From CAYLUN01 sp964386865 (GTDB lineage Bacteria > Verrucomicrobiota > Kiritimatiellia > RFP12 > UBA1067), in NCBI GenBank assembly GCA_964386865.1, contig CAYLUN010000048.1, positions 1 through 45,433 of the forward strand: a stretch of DNA of 45,433 nt, given 5' to 3'. Positions 1 to 8,600 of the stretch are shown piece by piece; position 1 is the first letter of the stretch, and every line of letters begins with the position of its first letter. The position numbers were made by a program, and so were the translations under genes. Below the pieces are notes generated by a model, which had not been told where the DNA came from, did no database searches, and saw nothing but the letters and a program-made list of their open reading frames with translations.

Positions 1-187
1 TTGATTTCCAACGACTTGCGACCTCAATTACCGCCCAACTGGCGAACTCGGGTTAGCGTCGGGATTGCCTATTTGTCGCTGGTCATTGACAGACAACAAC
101 TTGTCGACGCTTGACGTCGGGATTACAGGGTGTTACAAAAAAGGGGTTGTCAATGAGCGGACTTGTCAAGAGAGGGCAAGGCTACTA
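1..187. other. Left edge, downstream flank of PL8 gene
   Basis: No gene is supported here. The stretch lies just 3' of the minus-strand PL8 gene that ends at 188. A short motif GTCGGGATT occurs twice (near 58-66 and 117-125), but I see no convincing terminator hairpin followed by a T-run on the minus strand. Confidence 0.4.
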
Positions 188-3100
188 TTACGGCACGACC
201 AGTTTGATCATGTAGAACCGCTTGGTAGACGAGCCAACAGTTGTGTCGGTGTAGGAGAGACTGCTCTGGCCTGTGCCTGCCATGACCTGCGAATACGGTA
301 AGTCTTCCTGCCACGAACCGCCGGGGGCGTCGCTGTAGAGGACTTTGTAAAGCTTACCGGGAACGGATGGCCAACCAATATGGTATCCACAACCGGAGTC
401 GAGTCTATTCAGTTCACTAATGCGCAATGCGCTGCTGGCATCTTTAGGATCGGTGCCAGCGAGGAACTCCTGCAAATTTGAATGGCCATCGTCGTCGGGG
501 TCGGCGGTGGGGCCGCTGATGCTGGAATCGGCAAGCTCTGTTTTGTTGAAATTCTGCCCCTGCCACCATTCGAAAGGCGTGAACCGTTTGACGCTCAAAC
601 TGGTCGAGCCGGTGTTGCCGGCGGCATCGCTCGCGGTAACGGTTATGACGTTATCACCCACCTGTAGCGGGACGGCTGCTGCGTTCCAAGTGCCAGTACC
701 GGTGCTTGCTGTGGCGCTGCCACCGCAGTTGTTGGACCAAACAACCTGCGTTACCCCAACATTGTCTAGCGCCGTGCCTAAAACATCGAGTAAAGTATTC
801 GTGGTCGTGAAAGTCGGGTTGGTTGTCGGCACGGTGATCGCCACAACTGGCACCGTCGTATCAGGCACCGCAAAACTCGCTTTCAGGGTGCGGCCAAGCA
901 TACCGTTGACGTTCGCCGTGAAACGAATCGTCGGAGCGAGTTGGAGGATCGTGATCTGCGCGTCGGCGGAGACGAGGCTGGTGGCGCTGCGGGCGAGTTC
1001 CACAGTAACAACACCGGTGTTGAGCTGCGTCGGATCGGAAATGGAAACATCGACTTGCGCGGTGGTTTCGTGCGCAATCACGGCGGACTTTTTGTCCACC
1101 GTGATGAAATCGACCGTGTGCGTGGCGTCTTCCCAAAAGTTCACGGCGGTGATGCCGAGGGTCTGTTCGCGCAGGCCGTGTGCGGCCGCCGTGTTTTCGA
1201 GAATGATCACATCCTGGTTGGCGGCATAGGCAGCAGTCTGCGTAGCGGTTTGGTTCGGCAGAAGGATGTAGGAATAGCCAGCGCCGGACGGATTGCTGCC
1301 GTGGTCGAACCACAGCGTCACATAGTTGTTCGAGACAACGGTACTCGAGTAACCGCTGTTAATGTCATACCAGGCGCCGGTGCGCGTTTCACGCAGGCCC
1401 TTGAGGTTCGCGCCGCCGGGGAAGACGTAGCCGCCAGTCGCCGCGAGGTTGCACCAACCGACGCCGCTCATCGTTTCATTCCAGCCGCTCATGGTCGGTT
1501 TCGTCACACCATCGACGGTCAATGTGCTCGTGTAAGTGCAAAGTCGACGATTCTCCACGATGGTTTCGATCATGCGATTGTCGGTGCTGGTAATACCCGA
1601 TCCGAGCGCAACGATTTCGTTGTCGAACATGAACCACGACTTGCGCGCGGTGAGCGTGCTGGCCGTCGCTTGAAGCTCGAAACCGGAGGATCCGTAGAGT
1701 CCCAAGATCTCCACACCACCGCCCCAGCTCTTCGTGCTGAGCGTGGCCTTATTGGCAGCGTTGCTGCGGGCCTGCGTATCCACCGTAATGCCGGCCAGCC
1801 GGTAACTGTTCACCGTCGGCCAGTAGTTGGAGCCATATTCATCGATGTCCGAGTTGTAGAGGTAGGTCGCGCCATCGCCCTGATACCAGCCGTGAAGGTT
1901 CTCGCTGTTGATCGATTCATAGTTGTAGATTCGCGAAGAACACATGCTAACGGCGAAGGCAAAGCCGGAGCGCCAATGGACGACGCGATCCATGCTGGGA
2001 AACTGACGGTGCGTGACCAGTTCCGGACGCGGCGGAATGGAGACGTCGCCTAACACTGCCTTGGCTCGCAATAGTGCGGGCAATGAAGCATTGGCTGTAA
2101 AGCTTCGCGATGTGTCTGCCTGAATCAACGCCTTACACATTGCCTTGTAGCAGGCCGCGTCCTGTGCTGGAGCGAAGTCAGCAATAGCCAGGATGGAGGA
2201 AATGACGCCATGACCATTGGGATGTTCCTGTCTGTCAGACCGGGCTACTACGCGGCCGCTTACACAGCTCATCATTGCACCGCGAAAGAGGAACGGATCA
2301 TACGCCTTGTAAATCCACTGGTAGAGATTGGGTAGATTCGGATCGGTGATGGCCCACGACGACCCGTTGATCAACGCAAGGACAAGGCTGAGCCTTATGA
2401 GAAGTTCCTGTCCGTAGCCACCGGTATAGGGAAAAGCGACGTGATAGATATACGAGCCATCGTCATAGAAACCTTCCCCCGTGGATGCGAGGTGGGGCAA
2501 TGGCGCGCTGAGATAGGGAAAGATCGTATTAAGCGTGTCGCGAGCCAAAGTCATCTTGGCTCCATCCTTTACGATGAGGCCACGCACGAGAACGACATCA
2601 CAGTTGTCGTTCCGGTTTGCGCTCGTGCTTGTGACATATCGCGCATTGAATGTCGGATCGGGCATATAGTGTTCAATCGCCCGCATCTGGTTCATCAATT
2701 GCGTGGGGGTCAACCGGTCGTAGAGCAGCACCGCGATGTCGTTCATTGATTCCGGGATGCTGATTTCCCAGTCATACCAATTGTCGTATTCGCTCCGTGT
2801 GTCGCTGTAGCGGTTGGCATTGAGCCAATCGACTCCACCGAGGATGTCAGCCAGCAACGAGGCGTTGCTTTGCAAGGTGGAACCGTGGCTGGCGTAGGCT
2901 AGTGCCATGGAGCGCAAGCGACGGTAGTTGCCTGAGACCTGTGATGATACGGTCGTGCTGGCGAGATCGCTCCAAAGATAAGCGCGGCTGATTCCCCCGG
3001 TTTTCACCATTATGCTCCAAGGCGACTGCGCTGCCGAGGTGATGTTGCTCACGCGGGCTGCAATGTCCGGGTCGGCGAGACTGTAGTTGGTGCCGCCGGT

Positions 3101-4225
3101 GATCAGTGTGAACCAGCGCGCTCGCAATGTATCGAACTCATCCGGTGTTCCGCCAGTCACGCGGATGTCCACTGGCGCAGAAGTCGCAACATCGCCGCGA
3201 TCATCGTAGGCCACGGCGGTGAGCGACCACACGCCGGAGCCGGGACTCACCCAGTCCACGGCGTAGGGCACGGACGAGCTTTCGCCGATCTTCGTCGTGC
3301 CGCAATAGAACTCGACCGTCGTCACGCTGCCCGTGCTCACGCTGGCATTGGCAGTGAGATGAATCAACGAAGGCGAAGCGAACACGGTATCCACCAAGGG
3401 CGAGGTCAGCGCGACCGCCGGTCCGTTGCCGTAGAACGTTTTGATGACCACGTTGTCCATGAGGATGGTCGTTTGCAACGAACCGCCGAAGCCGAAGGCG
3501 AACTCATCGAAGGTGTAAGTCAGCACTGAGGCCGCTGGGTGGGTGCCGAGAGCCGCTCCACGTCCGTCGATCTGCGCGAAAAGGGCGAGATCGCCGTTGG
3601 CTTGCTGCGTGATCCGGAAGAGCATCGCATGCTTGTTCGTGCTGCTATTCACAGCAGCTCCATACGCGCCACCGCTGAACGAACTGATTAAGCCGGTGCC
3701 GCCAAGGATATCGTCACCCGCAGGCTCTCCCCAAAAACCCGTATTAGGGTTCATGTAGCCGGGATTGGTTGTGGCATCGTAGCCCTTATCGTCGTTGCGC
3801 GTCGATGTGCTGCTCGTGTCGTTAGTCTGGCGAGTGCCGTTCGAATTGAGCAACCCCACGCGCAGCCCGGAACTTTGGCTTGCAGGCGCTGCGGGAAAGC
3901 GATAATCGAATGTCACCTGGATTCCGTCGCCAGCGTTTGCGAGGGTCAAGGGGGAGAAAAACGCCAGCACTTTATGTCCCGACGTGGAAGCTACAAGTTT
4001 CAATGCGTTGCCCGTCCCGATCCCCGCAGAATCGTCCACGACTGTGAGCTGGTTCGACGCAGTGGAGTTTTGGTTCTGATACCACACGCCACCACGCGCA
4101 TCTCCGCCGAAGGCGTTGGTGCGACTGCCGTCGGTAAAAGGGTCGCTCACTAAAGTCGTGGCGTGAACAGTTCCAGCAAAAACGACTAGGAGGAGAAACG
4201 CGATGGCTCGTCTGACTTTTCCCAT
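188..4225 (-). CDS. Secreted polysaccharide lyase family 8 (hyaluronate/chondroitin/xanthan lyase type)
   Basis: This is an exported polysaccharide lyase of about 1345 residues that should cleave uronic-acid-containing glycans by beta-elimination. The ATG at 4225 gives a classic signal peptide (MGKVRRAIAFLLLVVFAGTV, ending HA); a longer reading from 4279 would bury it. In order: a LamG-like sandwich (about 25-270), a bacterial Ig-like domain (about 275-360), the PL8 alpha-toroid and beta-sandwich (about 370-1110), another Ig-like domain (about 1130-1230), a calcium-binding type-3 repeat (DPDDDGHSNLQEFLAGTDP) and a short C-terminal domain. Family motifs are visible: SANRNDN (candidate Asn), YHVAFPYTGGYG (His and Tyr), an Arg in VARSDRQEHPNGHG, and ENLHGWYQGDG. 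Substrate cannot be told from sequence; the neighbouring GH106 suggests a rhamnose-containing acidic glycan. It is a paralogue of the broken PL8 at 19891-23954. Confidence 0.88.
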   Translation of the reverse strand: MGKVRRAIAFLLLVVFAGTVHATTLVSDPFTDGSRTNAFGGDARGGVWYQNQNSTASNQLTVVDDSAGIGTGNALKLVASTSGHKVLAFFSPLTLANAGDGIQVTFDYRFPAAPASQSSGLRVGLLNSNGTRQTNDTSSTSTRNDDKGYDATTNPGYMNPNTGFWGEPAGDDILGGTGLISSFSGGAYGAAVNSSTNKHAMLFRITQQANGDLALFAQIDGRGAALGTHPAASVLTYTFDEFAFGFGGSLQTTILMDNVVIKTFYGNGPAVALTSPLVDTVFASPSLIHLTANASVSTGSVTTVEFYCGTTKIGESSSVPYAVDWVSPGSGVWSLTAVAYDDRGDVATSAPVDIRVTGGTPDEFDTLRARWFTLITGGTNYSLADPDIAARVSNITSAAQSPWSIMVKTGGISRAYLWSDLASTTVSSQVSGNYRRLRSMALAYASHGSTLQSNASLLADILGGVDWLNANRYSDTRSEYDNWYDWEISIPESMNDIAVLLYDRLTPTQLMNQMRAIEHYMPDPTFNARYVTSTSANRNDNCDVVLVRGLIVKDGAKMTLARDTLNTIFPYLSAPLPHLASTGEGFYDDGSYIYHVAFPYTGGYGQELLIRLSLVLALINGSSWAITDPNLPNLYQWIYKAYDPFLFRGAMMSCVSGRVVARSDRQEHPNGHGVISSILAIADFAPAQDAACYKAMCKALIQADTSRSFTANASLPALLRAKAVLGDVSIPPRPELVTHRQFPSMDRVVHWRSGFAFAVSMCSSRIYNYESINSENLHGWYQGDGATYLYNSDIDEYGSNYWPTVNSYRLAGITVDTQARSNAANKATLSTKSWGGGVEILGLYGSSGFELQATASTLTARKSWFMFDNEIVALGSGITSTDNRMIETIVENRRLCTYTSTLTVDGVTKPTMSGWNETMSGVGWCNLAATGGYVFPGGANLKGLRETRTGAWYDINSGYSSTVVSNNYVTLWFDHGSNPSGAGYSYILLPNQTATQTAAYAANQDVIILENTAAAHGLREQTLGITAVNFWEDATHTVDFITVDKKSAVIAHETTAQVDVSISDPTQLNTGVVTVELARSATSLVSADAQITILQLAPTIRFTANVNGMLGRTLKASFAVPDTTVPVVAITVPTTNPTFTTTNTLLDVLGTALDNVGVTQVVWSNNCGGSATASTGTGTWNAAAVPLQVGDNVITVTASDAAGNTGSTSLSVKRFTPFEWWQGQNFNKTELADSSISGPTADPDDDGHSNLQEFLAGTDPKDASSALRISELNRLDSGCGYHIGWPSVPGKLYKVLYSDAPGGSWQEDLPYSQVMAGTGQSSLSYTDTTVGSSTKRFYMIKLVVP

Positions 4226-4253
4226 ATGCCCTATGTCCCTCAACCTTTGGGCA

Positions 4254-4277
4254 TCAGTCAACATCTCAGTCAACATC
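4254..4277. repeat. 12-bp tandem direct repeat in PL8 leader
   Basis: TCAGTCAACATC is present twice head-to-tail with no mismatch, 29 to 52 nt upstream of the chosen PL8 start. On the transcribed strand each unit contains TTGAC. It could be a regulator half-site pair or chance duplication. Confidence 0.6.
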
Positions 4278-4311
4278 ATTGACCGACACGTTATCTTATC
4301 TCACAGAGTCA

Positions 4312-4334
4312 TCATACACATCCGTCCCTCCGTG
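4312..4334 (-). repeat. Dispersed repeat AACCACGGAGGG, copy 1
   Basis: On the minus strand this reads AACCACGGAGGG followed by an 11-nt tail. It matches 40470-40492 on the plus strand at 22 of 23 positions. The similarity resumes a little downstream (GATAACGTG, then CG, in both copies). Confidence 0.55.
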
Positions 4335-4340
4335 GTTTCC

Positions 4341-4366
4341 CGTGCAGGTGCATATGCACCTTCACG
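4341..4366. promoter_or_regulatory. 26-bp palindrome upstream of PL8
   Basis: Arms CGTGCAGGTGCAT and ATGCACCTTCACG abut and match at 12 of 13 positions. The inner 16 bp (4346-4361) are perfect. It lies about 115 nt upstream of the PL8 start on the minus strand, in an otherwise empty 400-bp region, so an operator or activator site for this lyase gene is the simplest reading. No regulator gene lies beside it. Confidence 0.5.
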
Positions 4367-4629
4367 CACACCCGGATAACAGGGTAATAATACAGCGTTT
4401 GGCTCCTACCGTCAACGTCGGTTCCGACGCATCTGAGTACCGTCGGATTGCAGGATAAAGTAGTTCCGCCACGAATGCCAGTGAAGCCGCCGGTCAGGTG
4501 AAATCCCACCGGCCGGAAACAGGCTTTGAAACCGATCCCGAGAGTGGTTCACGGCCGGAAATCACGCAGCAGAAACAGAACGGAAACGGTTGCTGGACGA
4601 GGCGTCCCCAGCCGACATAACTCGAACCC

Positions 4630-5526
4630 TTAACCTCCCCGAAGCTCGAGCGCCAGCCCGTCCGCCGCAAGCACCCAGCCGCGCTCGGCGGCCAAACGCT
4701 CGGCCTCGCGCAGGTCGGCGGGCCAGAGCGTGCGCGCGATGTGGTCCAGCACGCAGACGGTCTTGGCGCCCGCGCACCCCGTGGCCTGGAGGGACTGCAT
4801 CATCAGGCCGATCATCGCCAGGTCGTTGTGCTCGAAGATCCGGACGTCGCCGGACTTGGCCATCGTGGCGTCCCAGATGATCATGTCCAGCCGCCGCTTG
4901 CCGATTAGCTGCCGCGCCTCCTTGAGCATCCAGGCGCCGTCGAGCGCGTAGAGCAGGGTGCCGCAGGGCGTTTCGAACAGGAAGTGCAGCGCGCGCTCGG
5001 CGAGGTCGGCGAGCGCGTGGTTGGCGGGCAGCGCCGTCACACGGCAGCGGCCGACCTCGAACGCCACGCCGGGCGCAAGCGGACGCCCCGCATACCGCCC
5101 GGGAATCTTCTTCTCCAAGGCCTCAAGAGCCTGAGGGGCGGCCCACACGGTCAGCGGCGGCTGGCCCGGCCCCCGCGCCTCGATCACCTTGCCGATCTCG
5201 TCCGCCTGGAAGTGGTCGCCGTGCGAATGGGTGATGAGCAGATCGGTCACCGCCCCGGGAGCAACGCCGGCGCGCGTGAGGTTGGCGAGGCCGGTGTAGC
5301 CGCAGTCGATCAGGATGCGGCCGTCGACCAGCGTGCCGGCCGAACCCCGCACGCCCGGCTCGCCGAGCCGGGCCCAGTCGTGATCCGACGCGCCGGTTCC
5401 GAGGGTCCTGATGACGAGCAGCCCCGCCGCGCCCCCAGCCGCCGGCCCCGCCCCCGCTGCGGCGAGCCCCGCCCCCGCCATCGCCATTCCCTGAAGCATC
5501 TCCCGTCTGGTCCAGCGCGCCTTCAT
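4630..5526 (-). CDS. Tat-exported metallo-beta-lactamase-fold hydrolase
   Basis: A protein of 298 residues. The ATG at 5526 is chosen because it follows a strong GGAGGGG ribosome site and begins MKARWTRREMLQGMAMAGAG, a twin-arginine-like signal (TRREML) with an Ala/Gly-rich core; the frame stays open far upstream only as a shadow of GH106. The metal site HSHGDH is present (about residue 95), followed by later family elements ANHAL, a DGAW segment and a LDHIARTL histidine. The N-terminal LGTGASDHDW and CGYTG segments resemble PhnP/RNase Z-type members of the fold. Known members hydrolyse phosphodiesters, lactones or other esters; the substrate here is unknown. It lies 104 bp downstream of the rhamnosidase gene and may be co-transcribed with it, suggesting a role on an exported glycan product. 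Confidence 0.82.
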   Translation of the reverse strand: MKARWTRREMLQGMAMAGAGLAAAGAGPAAGGAAGLLVIRTLGTGASDHDWARLGEPGVRGSAGTLVDGRILIDCGYTGLANLTRAGVAPGAVTDLLITHSHGDHFQADEIGKVIEARGPGQPPLTVWAAPQALEALEKKIPGRYAGRPLAPGVAFEVGRCRVTALPANHALADLAERALHFLFETPCGTLLYALDGAWMLKEARQLIGKRRLDMIIWDATMAKSGDVRIFEHNDLAMIGLMMQSLQATGCAGAKTVCVLDHIARTLWPADLREAERLAAERGWVLAADGLALELRGG

Positions 5527-5584
5527 CTTCCCCTCCCATCCCCCTCTCCCTTTCAGCGCTGCGCGAGCGTCCCCGCGAGCCGCC

Positions 5585-5605
5585 GGACGGCACGGGATGC
5601 CGTCC
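5585..5605. repeat. GGACGGCA hairpin repeat, copy between hydrolase and GH106
   Basis: Perfect 8-bp arms GGACGGCA and TGCCGTCC around CGGGA. The same arms recur at 32643-32664, and the left arm recurs inside the ferredoxin gene at 44191-44198, so this is a dispersed element. It lies just after the GH106 stop codon and could also act as a transcription or mRNA-stability hairpin. Confidence 0.65.
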
Positions 5606-5630
5606 CGGCCCTGCGAGCCCGCCGCATCCA

Positions 5631-8600
5631 CTACTTCTCCTCGCTGCCCAGCAGCGCGAGCTCGCGGTAGACGTTGAAGCCGGCGGGGCCGCTCTGGAAG
5701 AGGAGGCGAACCGAGCGGACGTGGCGCGCGAGCGGCTGGCCGTCGGCGCGGGCGACCTCGACGCGGCGGATGCCGGAGGCGGCGGCGCGGCTGACCGACG
5801 CGAGCCGCTCGAAGCGGTCGGGCGAGGCCGCCGCCGCCACCCAGACCTCGTAGCTCTGCGAGGCGCGGCCGTCGTGGTGGCCGGAGTCGGTCTGCACCGC
5901 CCGCAGCGTCACGTCCCGCGCGAAGGTGACCGTCAGCACATCGCCCGCCGCAAAGCCGACGAAGGTGCGGCCGTCGTCCGTCGTCTCCGCGCCGCCCGTG
6001 CCGCTGAGCGCCGTGCCGTTGAACAGCGCCGCAAAGTCCCGGCCGCCGCCGGGGTGCGAGGCCTTGCCGGCCACGCTGTAGCGCGACGCGTCCTTGAGCA
6101 GGTTGTCCGCCGCCGCCTTGCCCTGCCCCTCGGAGCAGGTGTAGCGGAGCCCGCCGCGCTCCTCGGTTTCGGCCGCCGCCTCGGCCGACGACGCGAGCTC
6201 GCCCGCGCTCGCCGGCCACTCGCGCGAGACAAGCCGCACCGGCCCGAGCAGGCCGGAGACCGGGTCGCCGCGGTAACGCGAGGGAATCGTCTGGTAGTGG
6301 TTCGCCAAGGTGTTGCAGACGAGCACCTCGACCGCGTTCTCGCCCGCCTTCAGCAACCCCGTCACCTCCTGCCGCCACGGCGGCGCGACCCGCACCCCCG
6401 CCCGCTTGCCGTTGACCCAGATCTCCGCCGTGCCCGCCACGCGGCCGAGGTCCAGCGTGGCGCGGGCCCGGGCCTCTTCGGCGGTCAGCGCCACCGCGCT
6501 GCGGTAGCGCACGCCGCCCGAATAGTTGTTGAGGACGCCGACCTTCGACCAGTCGCCCAGCGTCAGCCGGCCGCCGCCGTCGGTCTCGACCGCGACCGGC
6601 TCGGGGATCAGCGCGCCGCCCGAGAGCCCCGGCCGCTCGGGCCGCACGCGCAGCGCCACCACGGCCGCCTGCGCCGCAGGCTGGGCCGCCACGAAGTGGC
6701 CGTCTGACGCGGCCTTCATCGGCACGCCGTCGAGCCACGCCTCGACCGCGCCGCGCGCCCGCACGCGGAGCGCCGAGGTGCCGGGCGCGGCCGTGAAGCG
6801 GAACCACTCGGCCGGGCGCTCGCCGGCCGAGACGTCGAAGGGGATCACGCCCGCGTCGTCATGCCAACGCATCGCGAGCGGCGTGCGCGCCGCGGACGCG
6901 GTCGCGCCCTGCCGGCGCAGCACGAAGTGGCCGCGGCCAGCCCTGTCGTAGCGCACGAGGAGCGGGTTCGCGCCCGCCTTGAGCGCCACGCCCTTCGCGA
7001 GGTCAGCCACCGCCGCGCCGTTCACGTAGACGGCGGCGGGCGTAAGGATCGGCGAGGTGTGGCTCTTATCGGCCGGCGGCTCGCGGCTGACCAGCACGTC
7101 GGCGGCGACCGCCTGCTCGACGGTCGCACACGTCCAGAGGTAGTAGCGCCCGCCCTCGGCCTCGTCGCCGTAGCGCGTCTCGTTGAGCGCGCCCATGGGC
7201 TTGCCGAGGCAGAGGAAGTCGTCGGTGACCGTGCGCTTGAGCCCGTGGAAGCCCTGGTGGCCCGAGTCGCCCTCCTTGCCGAAGCGCCACGAGAAGTCGT
7301 AGGGCCGCCAGGAGAGGGAGAGAGCACCGACAGACACGGGCTCACGCGGACTCACGCGGACCAGCTTGGACAGCATCGCCTCAAGCTGCGCCGTGTCGAC
7401 GCTCTTCGGGATGGGGCCGAGCACGTAGGCCTGCGTGCCGTAGCCGTGCAGCTTCTTCGCCCACGTGCTGTCGTCGGTCGCGGGCAGCATCGCGGCTTTG
7501 GCGAGCGCGTCCGTCTCGGCGGCCCACGCGAAGCGCCGGGCCTCGACGCCGATGGTGCGGTTCTCCGGCGTGACGGGCAGGCGGAAGTCGCCGGTGCTGT
7601 TGTCCATGGTGGGCTCGAAGGCGACCGCCCACTCGCGCGGCAGCGCCTTGGCGCGCTCGGGCCGCGCGTCGGCGGCCGGCGGGTTCGCGTGCGGCCGGCC
7701 GGGCGTGAAGACCACGACGCTGGCCTCGTAGGGCTCCAGCGGCAGCTCGACCTGCGTGCCCGTGGCGGTCTCGGCTGCCACGCGCAGCGGCGCCGTCGCG
7801 CCGGTCCAGGGATCCCACAGCTCGGCCGCGCCCTTCGCGCGGAACTCGACGGCCTGGCCCGGCTGGGCGTCCATGACCACGTAGATGTCGCGCGGGCCGG
7901 CCTGGCGGTGCAGGGCGCGGACTGTCTGCCCGACGCCCCGCACGTCCTGAACGAAGGCGCCGCAAATCGCCTCGACGGCCTGCTCGGGCTTGGCGAGGCG
8001 GCAGGCGGGCGCGAAGGCGCGGGCGTTCAGCGCGGCCAGCTCGGGGTCGTCGCGGCCCGCACGGTCGGAGGCCTCGGGCAGCGCGCCGACGGCGTAGACC
8101 TTGCCGCCCGCCTGGGCGAAGGCGGCGGCCTTCTCGATGCTCGGCCAGCGCACCGCCTTCATGTTCGGGAAGGCCAAGGCGCGGTAGGCCGCGCCCGCGT
8201 CCTTCACCTTCAGGAGACCGTCCTCGACCACGGCGCGGGCGAGCGAGTCGTTGTCGATGAACTCGAAGTTGATGCCCGCGTTGAAGAGGCGGCGGCCCAG
8301 GTCGAAGGCCGCGTCCTTGGCGCTGTTGCCGTCCAGCTCCGCCTCGAAGGGCGCGACGGGGTAGACCACCGCGACGTCGCAGGCGAGGTGGCCCTGGCTC
8401 AGCAGGTAGGAGAGGCGGTCGAAGTAGCCGAGGAAGGTGCCCATGTGCCGCCAGTACGGCATGCGGAAGTGGTAGCAGGGCGGAGCCCACTCCCAGTAAG
8501 AGCCGTAGGTGGCGTAGTAGAGCCCGTGCAGGTTGAAGAGCGTCGTGCCGTAGAGGTAGTTCTCGCGCGTCGCGAACATGATCTGCTCGGGTGTCGCGCC

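Larger units (their letters stand above)
4226..4629. other. Intergenic region upstream of PL8
   Basis: About 400 bp without a believable gene. It holds the 12-bp tandem repeat, a 23-nt dispersed repeat (4312-4334), the 26-bp palindrome, and near 4487-4512 a weak GCCGGT/ACCGGC-type inverted repeat that may follow the metallo-hydrolase gene. The short open frames here lack coding character. Confidence 0.5.

Noticed and set aside
941..2053. Plus-strand 370-codon frame antisense to PL8
   Set aside because: Lacks a recognisable domain and lies fully opposite conserved PL8 sequence.
4374..4388. A 15-nt match to the 18-bp I-SceI homing endonuclease site (GGATAACAGGGTAAT)
   Set aside because: The first three bases of the site are absent and there is no intron, homing gene or vector-like sequence nearby, so it is most likely coincidence.
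4312..4509. Small minus-strand frame upstream of PL8
   Set aside because: It covers a palindrome and a dispersed repeat, has poor codon bias and no ribosome site.
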